DNA from: Paramacrobiotus metropolitanus
Taxonomy: Eukaryota > Tardigrada > Eutardigrada > Parachela > Macrobiotidae
Assembly (NCBI RefSeq): GCF_019649055.1
Contig: NW_026570422.1
Coordinates: 89,836-153,835 of the forward strand
Length of the DNA: 64,000 nt
Direction of reading: 5' to 3'
The position numbers were made by a program, and so were the translations under genes. Positions 32,281 through 45,051 of this stretch are shown piece by piece (position 1 is the first letter of the stretch; each line of letters begins with the position of its first letter). Below the pieces are notes generated by a model, which was not told the origin of the DNA, made no database searches, and saw nothing but the letters and a program-made list of their open reading frames with translations.

Positions 32281-35003
32281 CTGAAAAATTGTCATCACTG
32301 TAATTTATGGATAAAACAGCAAAAGGGGAACTGGAACGAAATGCACCGAGTTTCCCAACATTCACAATACGTTTTAAGAGAAATAAGGTTGTTTAGTTTT
32401 TCAAGTTCCCGTACAGTGTATCATATTAGACAGTACAGTATATTTTACAGACGATCAGGATAGCACTGAGGAAGTGTTTCTGTTATGAGATTAATGTTTT
32501 CTAGTACTAAATTTGTACTTGTGACATTTTACAGACGCATTAACGTAGTAAAACGGACTTCTATTATTTCTATATATACGATTACTCGTTACTCATTTCT
32601 GCCTAATTTGCTGATTCTCCTTAATAAGCGTTTTAGACGCAGAATGGAGTCTTAAAAAGATTAAAATTTCTCGAAACCAAAATGTAAAATGAAAAATATT
32701 GTAGAGAACAACCTACCAACAAAACAAAATAGCAGGAGAACTAATCAGGCATTGCATGATCACTATTGTGTTAGCTAGAAGACTACTCGATACTGCACAT
32801 AATCCAAGAAGCAGGAACCACAACCAGAGCGACAACAGCTATGTCATAAACAAGATACCTGGACAATTCGTCCAACGATATCATCCTGGACAACCGCCAA
32901 GGCATTCTCACAGCAGCCGGATAATACAAACAGGCCCCGAAGAGCAAACAATTTACAACGCCCTTTGAAGGAAATAACCGAAAAATAATCAGTCAAGATG
33001 AATTATCTATGCTGTAAACGAAATTAGACATCTATTTTGTAAAATTAAAGCTCTTCAACGATCACACTAACGCGTATGTATCTTTACGTTCGCACATCCT
33101 CACGTATTCCGGTTAAGTACGTACATACGTATGTGGTTTAATGAAAGTTGGCTAATTCTGGACTGTTGCAGAAACTTCCAACGAAGAATGTCAGTGGATA
33201 TTTAAAAAGCTCAAAAAATACAATAAATACTGACTCTAATTTTGTCTGTAATGTGGTGGAGAACCACGTGTATACGACATCGGCGTTTACGTTCGTTTCT
33301 TCACGCCACATCACTTAAGCCGTTAAGCGTACTCGTAGCCCTTGTCTCTAAGCAACCGTACGCTTGTCGCTGCCGCTCCATAATCAGAAGCATCTCCAGA
33401 TTCCTATCAGAGTAACACTGTAACATCAATAATAAGTTTGCACCTCGTGGCCGGATACAGCGATTCGGATTTCGAATCAGCTATTTTTTTGTTATCTTTT
33501 GGGATTTGGAAACTACGGCGTTTTAAAATTGTTACAGTTACAGTATTTTACAAGGAATCCACCTGACATCCGCTTTAGATTATAATAACTAGTACACTGA
33601 TGGTTACCTTTAGATAGGATAACATCAGTTTTGCTGAGTGGGATCTACGATGGCCGGATAAGATCCCCTTTGAATCGTGTTTGTTTGTTGATACCTTTAA
33701 TATACTGTACGCTGCTCTAACTGGATGTGGTTACTGCTGACAGATTACCAGGTACGCTAAACAGCTCGACAAAATTAGAATTAATTCTTGATTGTCTTGA
33801 ACCCCAGTATGCAGTATAAAAACTGGGCAAATCCGTTGAACGGAAAAGCCTGGTGCACAAAGACGGCAATGGTCCTCGTGCGAACACAATCCGAATCAAA
33901 CTACAGAATACTGTACATATAGCAATGTGAATTATGAATTTATTAAGTAATGTTTCCATTTGGACGACTACCTGGCTGGTACCACAGCCACCTCCAGCCC
34001 GCGTAGCCGCTTTTCCTCCGCCTAAACGATGGCCCTGCAGTATGGCGCGCAGTATCGGTACGTCCGTTCTTGTGGGCGCTGTTAAGCAATTGCGTTCCTT
34101 GTTCCTTTCGAAGCGCATCGTCAACACGCTCCCCAACATGACGCTCCCCCACATAAGCGGTCAACACGCTGCCCAATATGACCCCAGCATGAGTGGTGGT
34201 CAGTAACGTATACGTGCTACCGAGTCGCTTAAGCTACTCGGTGGTAGGTACTCAGCTGGTGCCGGACGTACTCCCTTTGATTGTGGCCTACGCCAACTAT
34301 ACATGCAGGGTCTTATTTTGGGTTGGCACTTGGCCCTATAGTTTTCTGGTGGACCTGGGCGGCTTTTCTGCCCACTCCCTGATATGAATCACGTCTCCAC
34401 CTGTATCAAATCGAATCGGCGCTCGTTAGATTCGGTCGGTTTGTCCAGTCCCACGCCTGTACAAGGTCAAGGCCAGTTTAGATATTCCGGTCTGCGGCAA
34501 GCTGCAAATGGCGGCAGCGTGTTTTATGCATTGACGCACATAGTAATTATTTGGTGAAGGCTCCGCATGCCACCTTCTGAACACCACTTTTGGCTCTGCG
34601 TACCACCATGTATTCAATAATTAATATTCATAAGCGTCTATCTATTTTTATTAAATTTTAACATCAAGGATAATCGAATGATTCGCTTGCGCAGCTACAT
34701 CCGTATCAACGCTCTGCGCTTCGTACAGAGTCTGTACATGGCCGGATATGAGATCAGATCCTGAATTCGCAATTCTCTCGGCCCGTCGTCCGGCGTTTCT
34801 TTTCAGTGGAGCAGTTCTTTTTTTCAAAGCATTCTAAAATCCATTTTCGGATACCTTGGCCGACATATGAAGTCCATGTGGGGCTTCTTCTGTGGAAAAG
34901 GTCATACGCAAATGCCGCAGCAAATGATCCGCAGCTTAAACCATTTTTTTTTATGTTTGCACGTTATCGTATCGGACCCGCAGTTGCTCTTCCGGCTCAT
35001 CAC

Positions 35004-35066
35004 AGCCGTACAGCTTCCAGAGTTCCAGTGCGGCACTGGAACTGGAACTCTGGAAGCTGTACGGCT
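35004..35066. repeat. Perfect 26-bp inverted repeat, 11-nt loop
   Basis: AGCCGTACAGCTTCCAGAGT continuing to 35029 pairs with its exact reverse complement at 35041-35066. The loop is GCGGCACTGGA. No mismatch is present, which suggests recent origin (for example template-switch replication) or selection. Confidence 0.95.
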
Positions 35067-35483
35067 TAGTTAAACACAGCACCATTTCTTATGCGTCTGC
35101 ATCCCAGCTTGGCGTGAAGAAATGATTCACACCGTTAAAGTGAATTGTTGGTTGCGTTTCTGAAGCCTTCAGCTTTTAAAAAGATCGCAGTAACATCTTT
35201 CAACGTATTACTTCTATTGGAAGTTTTAAAAAATTTATGGCGGTATGCAGAGACAAAAGTGGTATGCAAAAGGTACGCATTTAATTGTACATTAATTTTC
35301 TTTCGCTACGAGTAGTGATAACTCAGGCAACGAAGATAACGGTTGCTACCGATGCCAGTAAGTCCGATATCTGCTTCTTGAGCTGAGCGAGTTCTTCAAC
35401 CGTTGGTTTGTCTTTTGTGTGCCATTTGCATTTAGTACAACGCTCCGCCATTTAGTACATTCGTCATTAATTCGCTTGGTGTC

Positions 35484-35590
35484 TGGCCTAAACCGGGTGG
35501 TATTAGAAGGGTATTAGGTGGTATTAAGAGCCAGAGATGGTATGCAGAGGCAAAAGGTGGTATTAGGAGCCAAAGGTGGTATAAAGGTGG
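35484..35590 (+). repeat. GGTGGTATTA minisatellite
   Basis: At least five irregular copies of GGTGGTATTA/GGTGGTATAA, interspersed with GAGCCAAA or GAGGCAAA, within about 105 bp. Related single copies lie at about 35240-35275. Confidence 0.7.
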
Positions 35591-36159
35591 TTTGCGGAGC
35601 TTTCACCATATTGTTTTGTAGAATACAATATTTTGTACGGGTTGGGTTCTTGTTTTTAAATCGGTGTACGTCAGATATAACTGGGTAAAAACATATTGTG
35701 TTTCAAAAACGTTCCGTTCGCCACCTTTCGCAGATATCGCTTCAATAATTTGAAAAAGAAAAACGGGAGAGAACAGGACATGCAGTGCTTCGTGTATCTC
35801 TGGTTAAATAATTATGATTTGTTAACCCATCTGATCTGATCTGTTAGCCCATCTGATCTGTAAGCTGACTGGTGTCGAACAACAAAATCATACTCTTTGT
35901 TAACAAGAACGCCAAAATTCCTACTATTATAATTATTATACTAATATCCGCGGAATGTATTTCCTCATCTGGTTGATTTTGTTTAATCCGTCGAAATGCT
36001 GTTGGAGCCTCAACTTGGAGGCGTTTGCCCGTAGGGATTTTTGTTTTTTGGTTGGTTAAGTGTCCTGTAGTTCTCTTGGAAGGCAGCAGTGCGAAATCTG
36101 CTTTGGAAGCAGTTTCGAATGCAGTAAAAATAATTTCCGATGACGACAAGACCTCTTTA

Positions 36160-36395
36160 TCGGCCAGGGTCAAAAAGAGGGAGGAATTTTGAGAGGGAGG
36201 AATTTCTGCCTGGTCAAAAAGAGGGAGGAATTTCTGAAGCGAGGGAGGGAGGAATTTTGATATGGTCAAAAAGAGGGAGGAATTTTGAGAGAGAGGAATT
36301 TCTGCCTGTTCAAAAAGAGAGAGGAATTTCTGAAGCGAGGGAGGGAGGAATTTTGATATGGTCAAAAAGAGGGAGGAATTTTTTCGAAGTTCAAA
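36160..36395 (+). repeat. Purine-rich minisatellite, left flank of palindrome
   Basis: Repeats of GGTCAAAAAGAGGGAGGAAT alternating with GAGGGAGGGAGGAATTTTGA. The complement of this array occurs at the palindrome centre (about 40925-41060) and on its right flank (about 46330-46795). The strand asymmetry keeps a plus-strand frame open, which is an artefact of the repeat. Confidence 0.9.
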
Positions 36396-36938
36396 TGAAG
36401 TACTTAGTGACCTCGAACCCAGGTCTCCGATGTCGCCACCAAGATTTTCTCATTATTTGCACAGTATGAAGGTCTGAGTCGAACTGAAGTGCTCGGGGAC
36501 CTCGAACCAGGGTCCCCGAGGTCGCCACCGAGATTTTCTCATTAAGATGGTATCAGATGGCGCTGACTAGGCGCGCATCGACCATCGACGGCGAAACAAA
36601 AGCAAACCCGGATGAAGACTTTAATGCCGAAATCTGACGCACACCGCGCTTTGCGCAAGCTAAGAACTAACTGAGTCTTCTGTAGGCAGCGCAGCTGCCT
36701 TACAGAGCCATCGAAACGCATGAAAATGCCCAGACAGGAAGAAACCCAAAACCAACCAATGAGAGAAGGGCTGAATCATAAGCCCGCCCTGACAATGGCG
36801 AGCGAAGCGAGCCCGCGTTTCTAATTCAAGACATGTTGACGGTTCGCTGAAACGGAAGCACCAGTGACCTTTAGGTTGCCACGTGACCTTTGGGTCGCCA
36901 CCGATTTTCATGGTGATTCCTATACAGTTTGACATGCT

Positions 36939-37200
36939 GAGTCGAACTGAATACTCGGGGACCTCGAACTGGGACCCCGAGGTCGCCATCACGACATGTA
37001 CCATATGTGCACATTGTGATGTGCTGAGCCGAAATAAAGTACTCATGGACCATCGAACCCGGGTCCCTGAGGTCGCCACTACGATATGTAACATATACTC
37101 ACTGTTTGCTATGCTGAGTCGAACTGAAGTGCTGGGGGTTCTCGGAACCGCGTCCCCCAAGTCGCCACCACGATACATATTTTATATCCATAGTTTGATG
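36939..37200 (+). repeat. 84-90-bp subrepeats of the arm terminus
   Basis: Three tandem units start at 36939, 37023 and 37113 with GCTGAGTCGAACTGAA or GCTGAGCCGAAATAAA. Each holds a short hairpin of the type CTCGGGGACC, about 8 nt, GGACCCCGAG, then GTCGCCA. Further units lie at 36475 and, inverted, at 40.2-40.85 kb, and mirrored in the right arm. The hairpin stem and loop also match a tRNA T-arm/B-box pattern (GGTTCGAGGTCC) on the other strand. Confidence 0.85.
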
Positions 37201-39217
37201 TGCTTTATCAAACCACTGCGGGAGGTCGTAGAAACCGGGAATATTTCTAAATATTCCTAAATGTTTCTAAATATTTTCACTAACATTTCTTATTATATTT
37301 CCACATATTCCTAAATACATTTCTAAATATTCTAGATATTTTTCGACATATTCCTGACTATATTTCAACATATTTTTCGATAGTAAAAAATATATCTGAA
37401 AATACGTCTTAACACATTTCTAAATATATTTTTGATAATTCTAAAATTAATTTTCTGATATTTCTGTACAAACAGCTTCTAAATATTTCTCAATACTTCT
37501 AAATATTTCGCAATATTTCTAAATATTTCTCAATATTTTTTTCAATGATTCTCAATAATTCTATGAACATTTTTTATCATGTTTCAACCTTTTCCTAAGT
37601 TTGTTTTAAAGTTTTAATATATTTTAAATATTCTAATTACGTTTTTAATTCTTTTTCACATTTTAAAATTCATTTTTAAATAGTTCGACTTCTCAATTGC
37701 TCTACCATTTTGAATTACGTGAAACGTAAACGTAAAAATTCTGATTACGGTGTTGAGAATATCTGAGAAATAAAATACCGTAAATATAAAACTGGTTTGA
37801 AAACAAGGTTTTTAAAAACGGGCATTTCCCTTCAAAATACTAAATTTTTAAATATCAAAATACATAGCATGCCGAATTTTATCTAACTAGAACCTGTACG
37901 TTATTATCCATGCTGAATATTTTTGAAACGAATTACGTTATGTAATGCTACTGTAGAGATGAATTCGAACACCACTTTTAGATCGAATTTCTTAATTGTT
38001 ACCGCAAGCTTTGGATCATAAATTCAGATTATATTATGATATAATCTGTTGTATTTTATCACCGTTCGGATTCTAAATTTGCATTGGAAAAATGAAGTCT
38101 TGCTAAAACAAAATTGTATATTTGAAACATTGATTTTTTAAAGCAAATCAACAGCGCATTTCCTTTATCTGCGGATGACACTTTGCAACACAGCTACATA
38201 TGACACAATGCTTCATAATGAGATGTGCCGGTTTGTTTTAAAACTCATTGAAATTTCATACAATATGTTGTATCTCCTACTCTAGTATAAGGTCAAGCGG
38301 GCGGCGGTTTTTAATTTAAAATGTATAAGGCAACGAATGCGTTAAGCATTAACAGGTATGCGCTGAAGCTGCTGAATCAGCCTAGCAGATTGGGCTTTCA
38401 GATGTACATCTAAATTCTCATTATGAACCACCTTTGTTAAAATCGTACATGTAATTGCGCATAATTATGTGAGCCGTTTTTACACCATGATTTAATTTCC
38501 GTTTCAAAATCATGAATTACTTTATTATTTCGGGTTTTTAAAATAAAAAATTATTAAGCAGCCAGAAAAAAATTAAAATTTTTATTTTATTTAGTGTGAG
38601 TGAGTTTTGTCTCATTTTTCATTCATCACTTTACACTGGCATTTAAGTTCTATTGCGAATCGCTTTTCATCATTTGATAACTTATCCTGTGCAGATGGTT
38701 TATACAAAATATTTAGGAAAAAAAATTCATTGGAACTGATATATCGGTGTTTTTGCGCAACATTTTGAAAACCAAATTAACGCCTCAGATAATATTCCTA
38801 TTTCGTTCTGAGTTTTGGCTAGTATACCCGACCAGTGCTGAAGTGGATTTCGGGTAGCCGCCCGGTAGCTACTTAGATTTAATAATGAGCCTTCTTATGG
38901 ATTTAAAGATGGTAGTATGTATCGGTAAATCGAGATTAAGCCTATTACTTACTTCGAAATTAGGTTTTTTGAGACAACTAAATCTACAAATCTAAGGTAT
39001 TTTGGCACCTACATATATTGAACTATTCAGATGTCTTCGTTTTAAGCTATTTTGATATTTATAATAAATAAATAAATTTATTATTAAATTATATATGCAC
39101 TGACTTTGATATTCTGGTGTTCGGAGATTCAGTTATAGATGTAGCTGTTAAGTAATTCTGTTGTTTAGGCTTCTAATCATTTTAAACAATTTAAAAGAAG
39201 TGAAGTTTCTAGGAATA

Positions 39218-39780
39218 CGAGGACATTTGGGTGCTGTGAACATACCCTTCACGATTAAGGTGCGATAAACACCGGGAACTAACTTCACAGAAGATTTTAT
39301 TTTGACAAAATGTTATATCCGAATATTTTCACCGTCTGTTTCGACAAATTGCGGTCCACAAAAAATTATCGTATCTTCAAACCACATTTTAAAAGATCAT
39401 AGTGATTCACAATTTTAAGTCACAGAACAGAAATTCCCTCTGACATGACTTGACTGCTGCGTCCATAGCAGCATCATAACAAGCTCTGGCGACTAGATCC
39501 GTAGCTGATATTTGTGGACAGTTGGATTTAATACACGTAGCAAATCATAATAATCAGTAAAAAAAGAAAAACAAACATCACTACAACAAATCTAAAACAA
39601 CAAGATACTGGAAATAAACAAATATGTGCGAGTACTCGTACTGGGTGCTGTGCGTTTTAAACTTGGATTTAATTTTAAAATTCCGACCGTGATGCCAGTA
39701 GCGTTGCGAGCTCCAGAGCAGTCGGGTGTTCATCGCACCCTAATCGTGAAGGGTATGTTCACAGCACCCAAATGTCCTCG
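39218..39780. mobile_element. MITE in left arm (563 bp, TA target)
   Basis: Terminal inverted repeats of about 58 bp begin CGAGGACATTTGGGTGCTG and end CAGCACCCAAATGTCCTCG, flanked on both sides by TA. A TA duplication with TIRs of this kind fits Tc1/mariner-type non-autonomous elements. The same insertion sits in the right arm at 41826-42391, so it predates the arm duplication. Confidence 0.8.
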
Positions 39781-39811
39781 TATAAATTCTTGCATTTAAT
39801 TTTAGTGTATT

Positions 39812-40126
39812 CAGAAATATTTAGAATATTTAGAAATATTTGAAATATTTAGAATATTTAGAAATATTTAGAAATATTTAGAAATATTTAGAAATATTTA
39901 GAAATATTTAGAAATATTTAGAAATATTTAGAAATATTTAGAAATATTTAGAAATATTTAGAAATATTTAGAAATATTTAGAAATATTTAGAAATATTTA
40001 GAAATATTTAAATATTTAGAAATATTTAGAAATATTTAGAAATATTTAGAAATATTTAGAAATATTTAGAAATATTTAGAAATATTTAGAAATATTTAGA
40101 AATATTTAGAAATATTTAGAAATATT
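39812..40126 (+). repeat. 10-bp tandem array (GAAATATTTA), left arm
   Basis: About 31 near-perfect copies of the decamer GAAATATTTA, with one phase slip near 40010. The mirrored array at 41605-41788 has only about 18 copies, so array length has changed since the arms were formed or last homogenised. Confidence 0.95.
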
Positions 40127-40443
40127 GCAGAAATTGCAGAGATTTGTACAGAAATATCAGAAGATATAATTTTACAATAATCAAATGTATATTCAGAAAT
40201 CTGGTAAAACATAATTGCAGATTCGAGGAACGCGGTTCTGAGGTCCCGGGGCACTTCAGTTCGACTCAGCATAGCAAGCAATGAATATATGTTACAAATC
40301 GTTTTCGCGACCTCAGGGACCCTGGTTCGATTGTCCCTGGGTACTGGTTTATTTCGGCTCAGCACATCACACTGTGCATGGTACATGTCGTGATGGCGAC
40401 CTCGGGGGCCCAGTTCGAGGTCCCCGAGGACTTCAGCTCGGCT

Positions 40444-40847
40444 CAGCATGTCAAACTGTATAGGAATCGGTGGCGACCCAAAGTCACGTTTCGACCTAAA
40501 GGTCACTAGTGCTTTCGTTTCAGCGAACCCTCAACATGTCTTGAATTAGAAACGCGGGCTCGCTGCGCTCGCCATCTTGAGGAGAAAATCTCGGTGGCGA
40601 CCTCGGGGACCGTGGTTCGAGGTCCCCGACCACTTCAGTTCGACTCAGCATGTCAAACTGTATAGGAATCGGTGGCGACCCAAAGTCACGTTTCGACCTA
40701 AAGGTCACTAGTGCTTTCGTTTCAGCGAACCCTCAACATGTCTTGAATTAGAAACGTGGGCTCGCTGCGCTCGCCATCTTGAGGAGAAAATCTCGGTGGC
40801 GACCTCGGGGACCGTGGTTCGAGGTCCCCGAGCACTTCAGTTCGACT
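40444..40847 (+). repeat. 202-bp tandem duplication, left arm only
   Basis: Units 40444-40645 and 40646-40847 are almost identical (both run CAGCATGTCAAACTG to CACTTCAGTTCGACT). The right arm has a single unit. Confidence 0.9.
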
Positions 40848-40870
40848 CAGCCCTTCAAACTGTGTATATA

Positions 40871-41063
40871 ATGAGAAAATCTTGGTGGCCTCGGAGACCT
40901 GGGTTCGAGGTCCCTAAGTACTTCATTTGAACTTCGAAAAAATTCCCCCCTCTTTTTGACCATATCAAATTCCTCCCTCCCTCCCTTCATGAATTCCTCC
41001 CTCTTTTTGACCACGCAGAAATTCCTCCCTCTCAAAATTCCTCCCTCTTTTTGACCCTGGCCT
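40871..41063. repeat. Spacer at the palindrome centre
   Basis: 193 bp separate the two arms. The spacer consists of a diverged subrepeat and the pyrimidine-rich array (CTCCCTCTTTTTGACC), the same sequences that flank the palindrome on both outer sides. Confidence 0.85.
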
Positions 41064-41604
41064 TATATACACAGTTTGAAGGGCTGAGTCGAACTGAAGT
41101 GCTCGGGGACCTCGAACCACGGTCCCCGAGGTCGCCACCGAGATTTTCTCCTCAAGATGGCGAGCGCAGCGAGCCCGCGTTTCTAATTCAAGACATGTTG
41201 AGGGTTCGCTGAAACGAAAGCACTAGTGACCTTTAGGTCGAAACGTGACTTTGGGTCGCCACCGATTCCTATACAGTTTGACATGCTGAGCCGAGCTGAA
41301 GTCCTCGGGGACCTCGAACTGGGCCCCCGAGGTCGCCATCACGACATGTACCATGCACAGTGTGATGTGCTGAGCCGAAATAAACCAGTACCCAGGGACA
41401 ATCGAACCAGGGTCCCTGAGGTCGCGAAAACGATTTGTAACATATATTCATTGCTTCCTATGCTGAGTCGAACTGAAGTGCCCCGGGACCTCAGAACCGC
41501 GTTCCTCGAATCTGCAATTATGTTTTACCAGATTTCTGAATATACATTTGATTATTGTAAAATTATATCTTCTGATATTTCTGTACAAATCTCTGCAATT
41601 TCTG

Positions 41605-41788
41605 CAATATTTCTAAATATTTCTAAATATTTCTAAATATTTCTAAATATTTCTAAATATTTCTAAATATTTCTAAATATTTCTAAATATTTCTAAATAT
41701 TTCTAAATATTTCTAAATATTTCTAAATATTTCTAAATATTTCTAAATATTTCTAAATATTTCTAAATATTTCTAAATATTTCTGAAT
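41605..41788 (-). repeat. 10-bp tandem array, right arm
   Basis: About 18 copies of TTCTAAATAT, the reverse complement of the left-arm decamer array. Confidence 0.95.
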
Positions 41789-41825
41789 ACACCTAAATAC
41801 CTAAAATTAAATGCAAGAATTTATA

Positions 41826-42391
41826 CGAGGACATTTGGGTGCTGTGAACATACCCTTCACGATTAGGGTGCGATGAACACCCGACTGCTCTGGAGCTCGC
41901 AACGCTACTGGCATCACGGTCGGAATTTTAAAATTAAATCCAAGTTTAAAACGCACAGCACCCAGTACGAGTACTCGCACATATTTGTTTATTTCCAGTA
42001 TCTTGTTGTTTTAGATTTGTTGTAGTGATGTTTGTTTTTCTTTTTTTACTGATTATTATGATTTGCTACGTGTATTAAATCCAACTGTCCACAAATATCA
42101 GCTACGGATCTAGTCGCCAGAGCTTGTTATGATGCTGCTATGGACGCAGCAGTCAAGTCATGTCAGGAGGGAATTTCTGTTCTGTGACTTAAAATTGTGA
42201 ATCACTATGATCTTTTAAAATGTGGTTTGAAGATACGATAATTTTTTGTGGACCGCAATTTGTCGAAACAGACGGTGAAAATATTCGGATATAACATTTT
42301 TGTCAAAATAAAATCTTCTGTGAAGTTAGTTCCCGGGTGTTTATCGCACCTTAATCGTGAAGGGTATGTTCACAGCACCCAAATGTCCTCG
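41826..42391. mobile_element. MITE in right arm (566 bp, TA target)
   Basis: Mirror image of the MITE at 39218-39780, with the same TIRs and TA flanks and a few substitutions and single-base indels between the two. Confidence 0.8.
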
Positions 42392-44807
42392 TATTCCTAG
42401 AAACTTCACTTCTTTTTAAATTGTTTAAAATGATTAGAAGCCTAAACAACAGAATTACTTAACAGCTACATCTATAACTGAATCTCCGAACACCAGAATA
42501 TCAAAGTCAGTGCATATATAATTTAATAATAAATTTATTTATTTATTATAAATATCAAAATAGCTTAAAACGAAGACATCTGAATAGTTCAATATATGTA
42601 GGTGCCAAAATACCTTAGATTTGTAGATTTAGTTGTCTCAAAAAACCTAATTTCGAAGTAAGTAATAGGCTTAATCTCGATTTACCGATACATACTACCA
42701 TCTTTAAATCCATAAGAAGGCTCATTATTAAATCTAAGTAGCTACCGGGCGGCTACCCGAAATCCACTTCAGCACTGGTCGGGTATACTAGCCAAAACTC
42801 AGAACGAAATAGGAATATTATCTGAGGCGTTAATTTGGTTTTCAAAAATGTTGCGCAAAAACACCGATATATCAGTTCCAATGAATTTTTTTTCCTAAAT
42901 ATTTTGTATAAACCATCTGCACAGGATAAGTTATCAAATGATGAAAAGCGATTCGCAATATAACTTAAATGCCAGTGTAAAGTGATGAATGAAAAATGAG
43001 ACAAAACTCACTCACACTAAATAAAATAAAAATTTTAATTTTTTTCTGGCTGCTTAATAATTTTTTATTTTAAAAACCCGAAATAATAAAGTAATTCATG
43101 ATTTTGAAACGGAAATTAAATCATGGTGTAAAACGGCTCACATAATTATGCGCAATTACATGTACGATTTTAACAAAGGTGGTTCATAATGAGAATTTAG
43201 ATGTACATCTGAAAGCCCAATCTGCTAGGCTGATTCAGCAGCTTCAGCGCATACCTGTTAATGCTTAACGCATTCGTTGCCTTATACATTTTAAATTAAA
43301 AACCGCCGCCCGCTTGACCTTATACTAGAGTAGGAGATACAACATATTGTATGAAATTTCAATGAGTTTTAAAACAAACCGGCACATCTCATTATGAAGC
43401 ATTGTGTCATATGTAGCTGTGTTACAAAGTGTCATCCGCAGATAAAGGAAATGCGCTGTTGATTTGCTTTAAAAAATCAATGTTTCAAATATACAATTTT
43501 GTTTTAGCAAGACTTCATTTTTCCAATGCAAATTTAGAATCCGAACGGTGATAAAATACAACAGATTATATCATAATATAATCTGAATTTATGATCCAAA
43601 GCTTGCGGTAACAATTAAGAAATTCGATCTAAAAGTGGTGTTCGAATTCATCTCTACAGTAGCATTACATAACGTAATTCGTTTCAAAAATATTCAGCAT
43701 GGATAATAACGTACAGGTTCTAGTTAGATAAAATTCGGCATGCTATGTATTTTGATATTTAAAAATTTAGTATTTTGAAGGAAATGCCCGTTTTAAAACC
43801 TTGTTTTCAAACCAGTTTTATATTTACGGTATTTTATTTCTCAGATATTCTCAACACCGTAATCAGAATTTTTACGTTTACGTTTCACGTAATTCAAAAT
43901 GGTAGAGCAATTGAGAAGTCGAACTATTTAAAATGAATTTTAAAATGTGAAAAAGAATTAAAAACGTAATTAGAATATTTAAAATATATTAAAACTTTAA
44001 AACAAACTTAGGAAAAGGTTGAAACATGATAAAAAATGTTTATAGAATTATTGAGAATCATTGAAAAAAATATTGAGAAATATTTAGAAATATTGCGAAA
44101 TATTTAGAAGTATTGAGAAATATTTAGAAGCTGTTTGTACAGAAATATCAGAAAATTAATTTTAGAATTATCAAAAATATATTTAGAAATGTGTTAAGAC
44201 GTATTTTCAGATATATTTTTTACTATCGAAAATATGTTGAAATATAGTCAGAATATGTCGAAAAATATCTAGAATATTTAGAAATGTATTTAGGAATATG
44301 TGGAAATATAATAAGAAATGTTAGTGAAAATATTTAGAAACATTTAGGAATATTTAGAAATATTCCCGGTTTCTACGACCTCCCGCAGTGGTTTGATAAA
44401 GCACATCAAACTATGGATATAAAATATGTATCGTGGTGGCGACTTGGGGACGCGGTTCCGAGAACCCCAGCACTTCAGTTCGACTCAGCATAGCAAACAG
44501 TGAGTATATGTTACATATCGTAGTGGCGACCTCAGGGACCCGGGTTCGATGGTCCATGAGTACTTTATTTCGGCTCAGCACATCACAATGTGCACATATG
44601 GTACATGTCGTGATGGCGACCTCGGGGTCCCAGTTCGAGGTCCCCGAGTATTCAGTTCGACTCAGCATGTCAAACTGTATAGGAATCACCATGAAAATCG
44701 GTGGCGACCCAAAGGTCACGTGGCAACCTAAAGGTCACTGGTGCTTCCGTTTCAGCGAACCGTCAACATGTCTTGAATTAGAAACGCGGGCTCGCTTCGC
44801 TCGCCAT

Positions 44808-45051
44808 TGTCAGGGCGGGCTTATGATTCAGCCCTTCTCTCATTGGTTGGTTTTGGGTTTCTTCCTGTCTGGGCATTTTCATGCGTTTCGATGGCTCTGT
44901 AAGGCAGCTGCGCTGCCTACAGAGACCAGTTGGTTCTTGGCTTGCGCACAAAGCGCGGTGTGCGTCAGATTTCGGCATTAAAGCCTTCATCCGGGTTTGC
45001 TTTTGTTTCGCCGTCGATGGTCGATGCGCGCCTAGTCAGCGCCATCTGATA
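44808..45051 (+). repeat. 244-bp direct repeat, copy 1
   Basis: Terminal part of the right arm, from TGTCAGGGCGGGCTTATG to CGCCATCTGATA. Repeated in the same orientation at 45983-46226, 1175 bp downstream, with a handful of substitutions. Confidence 0.9.

Larger units (their letters stand above)
32281..36159. other. No recognised gene; hairpin and minisatellites
   Basis: Contains a diverged 40-bp duplication (about 34119-34183, GTCAACACGCT.CCCAA.ATGA), a perfect 26-bp hairpin (35004-35066) and a GGTGGTATTA-rich stretch (about 35484-35590). Open frames up to 173 residues (34.0, 35.8-36.4 kb) have repetitive or non-protein-like composition. Confidence 0.5.
36551..40870 (+). repeat. Giant palindrome, left arm (4.3 kb)
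   Basis: This whole segment recurs inverted at 41064-45051, with very few differences in the parts I compared base by base. Each arm is itself foldback-like: its outer 0.7 kb (36.5-37.2) and inner 0.65 kb (40.2-40.85) are inverted relative to each other and built of 84-90-bp subrepeats. Between them is an AT-rich core with a MITE and a 10-bp array. Length differences from the right arm come from a 202-bp duplication and a longer 10-bp array here. No transposase or other protein is encoded. Confidence 0.9.
41064..45051 (-). repeat. Giant palindrome, right arm (4.0 kb)
   Basis: Inverted copy of 36551-40870, with the mirrored MITE and 10-bp array and a single 202-bp unit. Pairs of open frames in the two arms (for example 40096-40506 minus and 41226-41636 plus) are the same repeat read twice and are not genes. 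Confidence 0.9.

Noticed and set aside
36140-36469. Plus-strand frame rich in Arg, Glu and Gly
   Set aside because: Encoded entirely by the purine-rich minisatellite, which lacks stops on that strand by composition.
40096-41636. Identical 136-residue frames in opposite orientation
   Set aside because: They are the same arm terminus read in each palindrome arm. The composition follows the subrepeat and stops differ with single changes.
39812-41788. CRISPR-like array of short repeats
   Set aside because: The repeats are contiguous decamers without spacers, mirrored in a palindrome, in an animal genome. It is simple tandem repetition.
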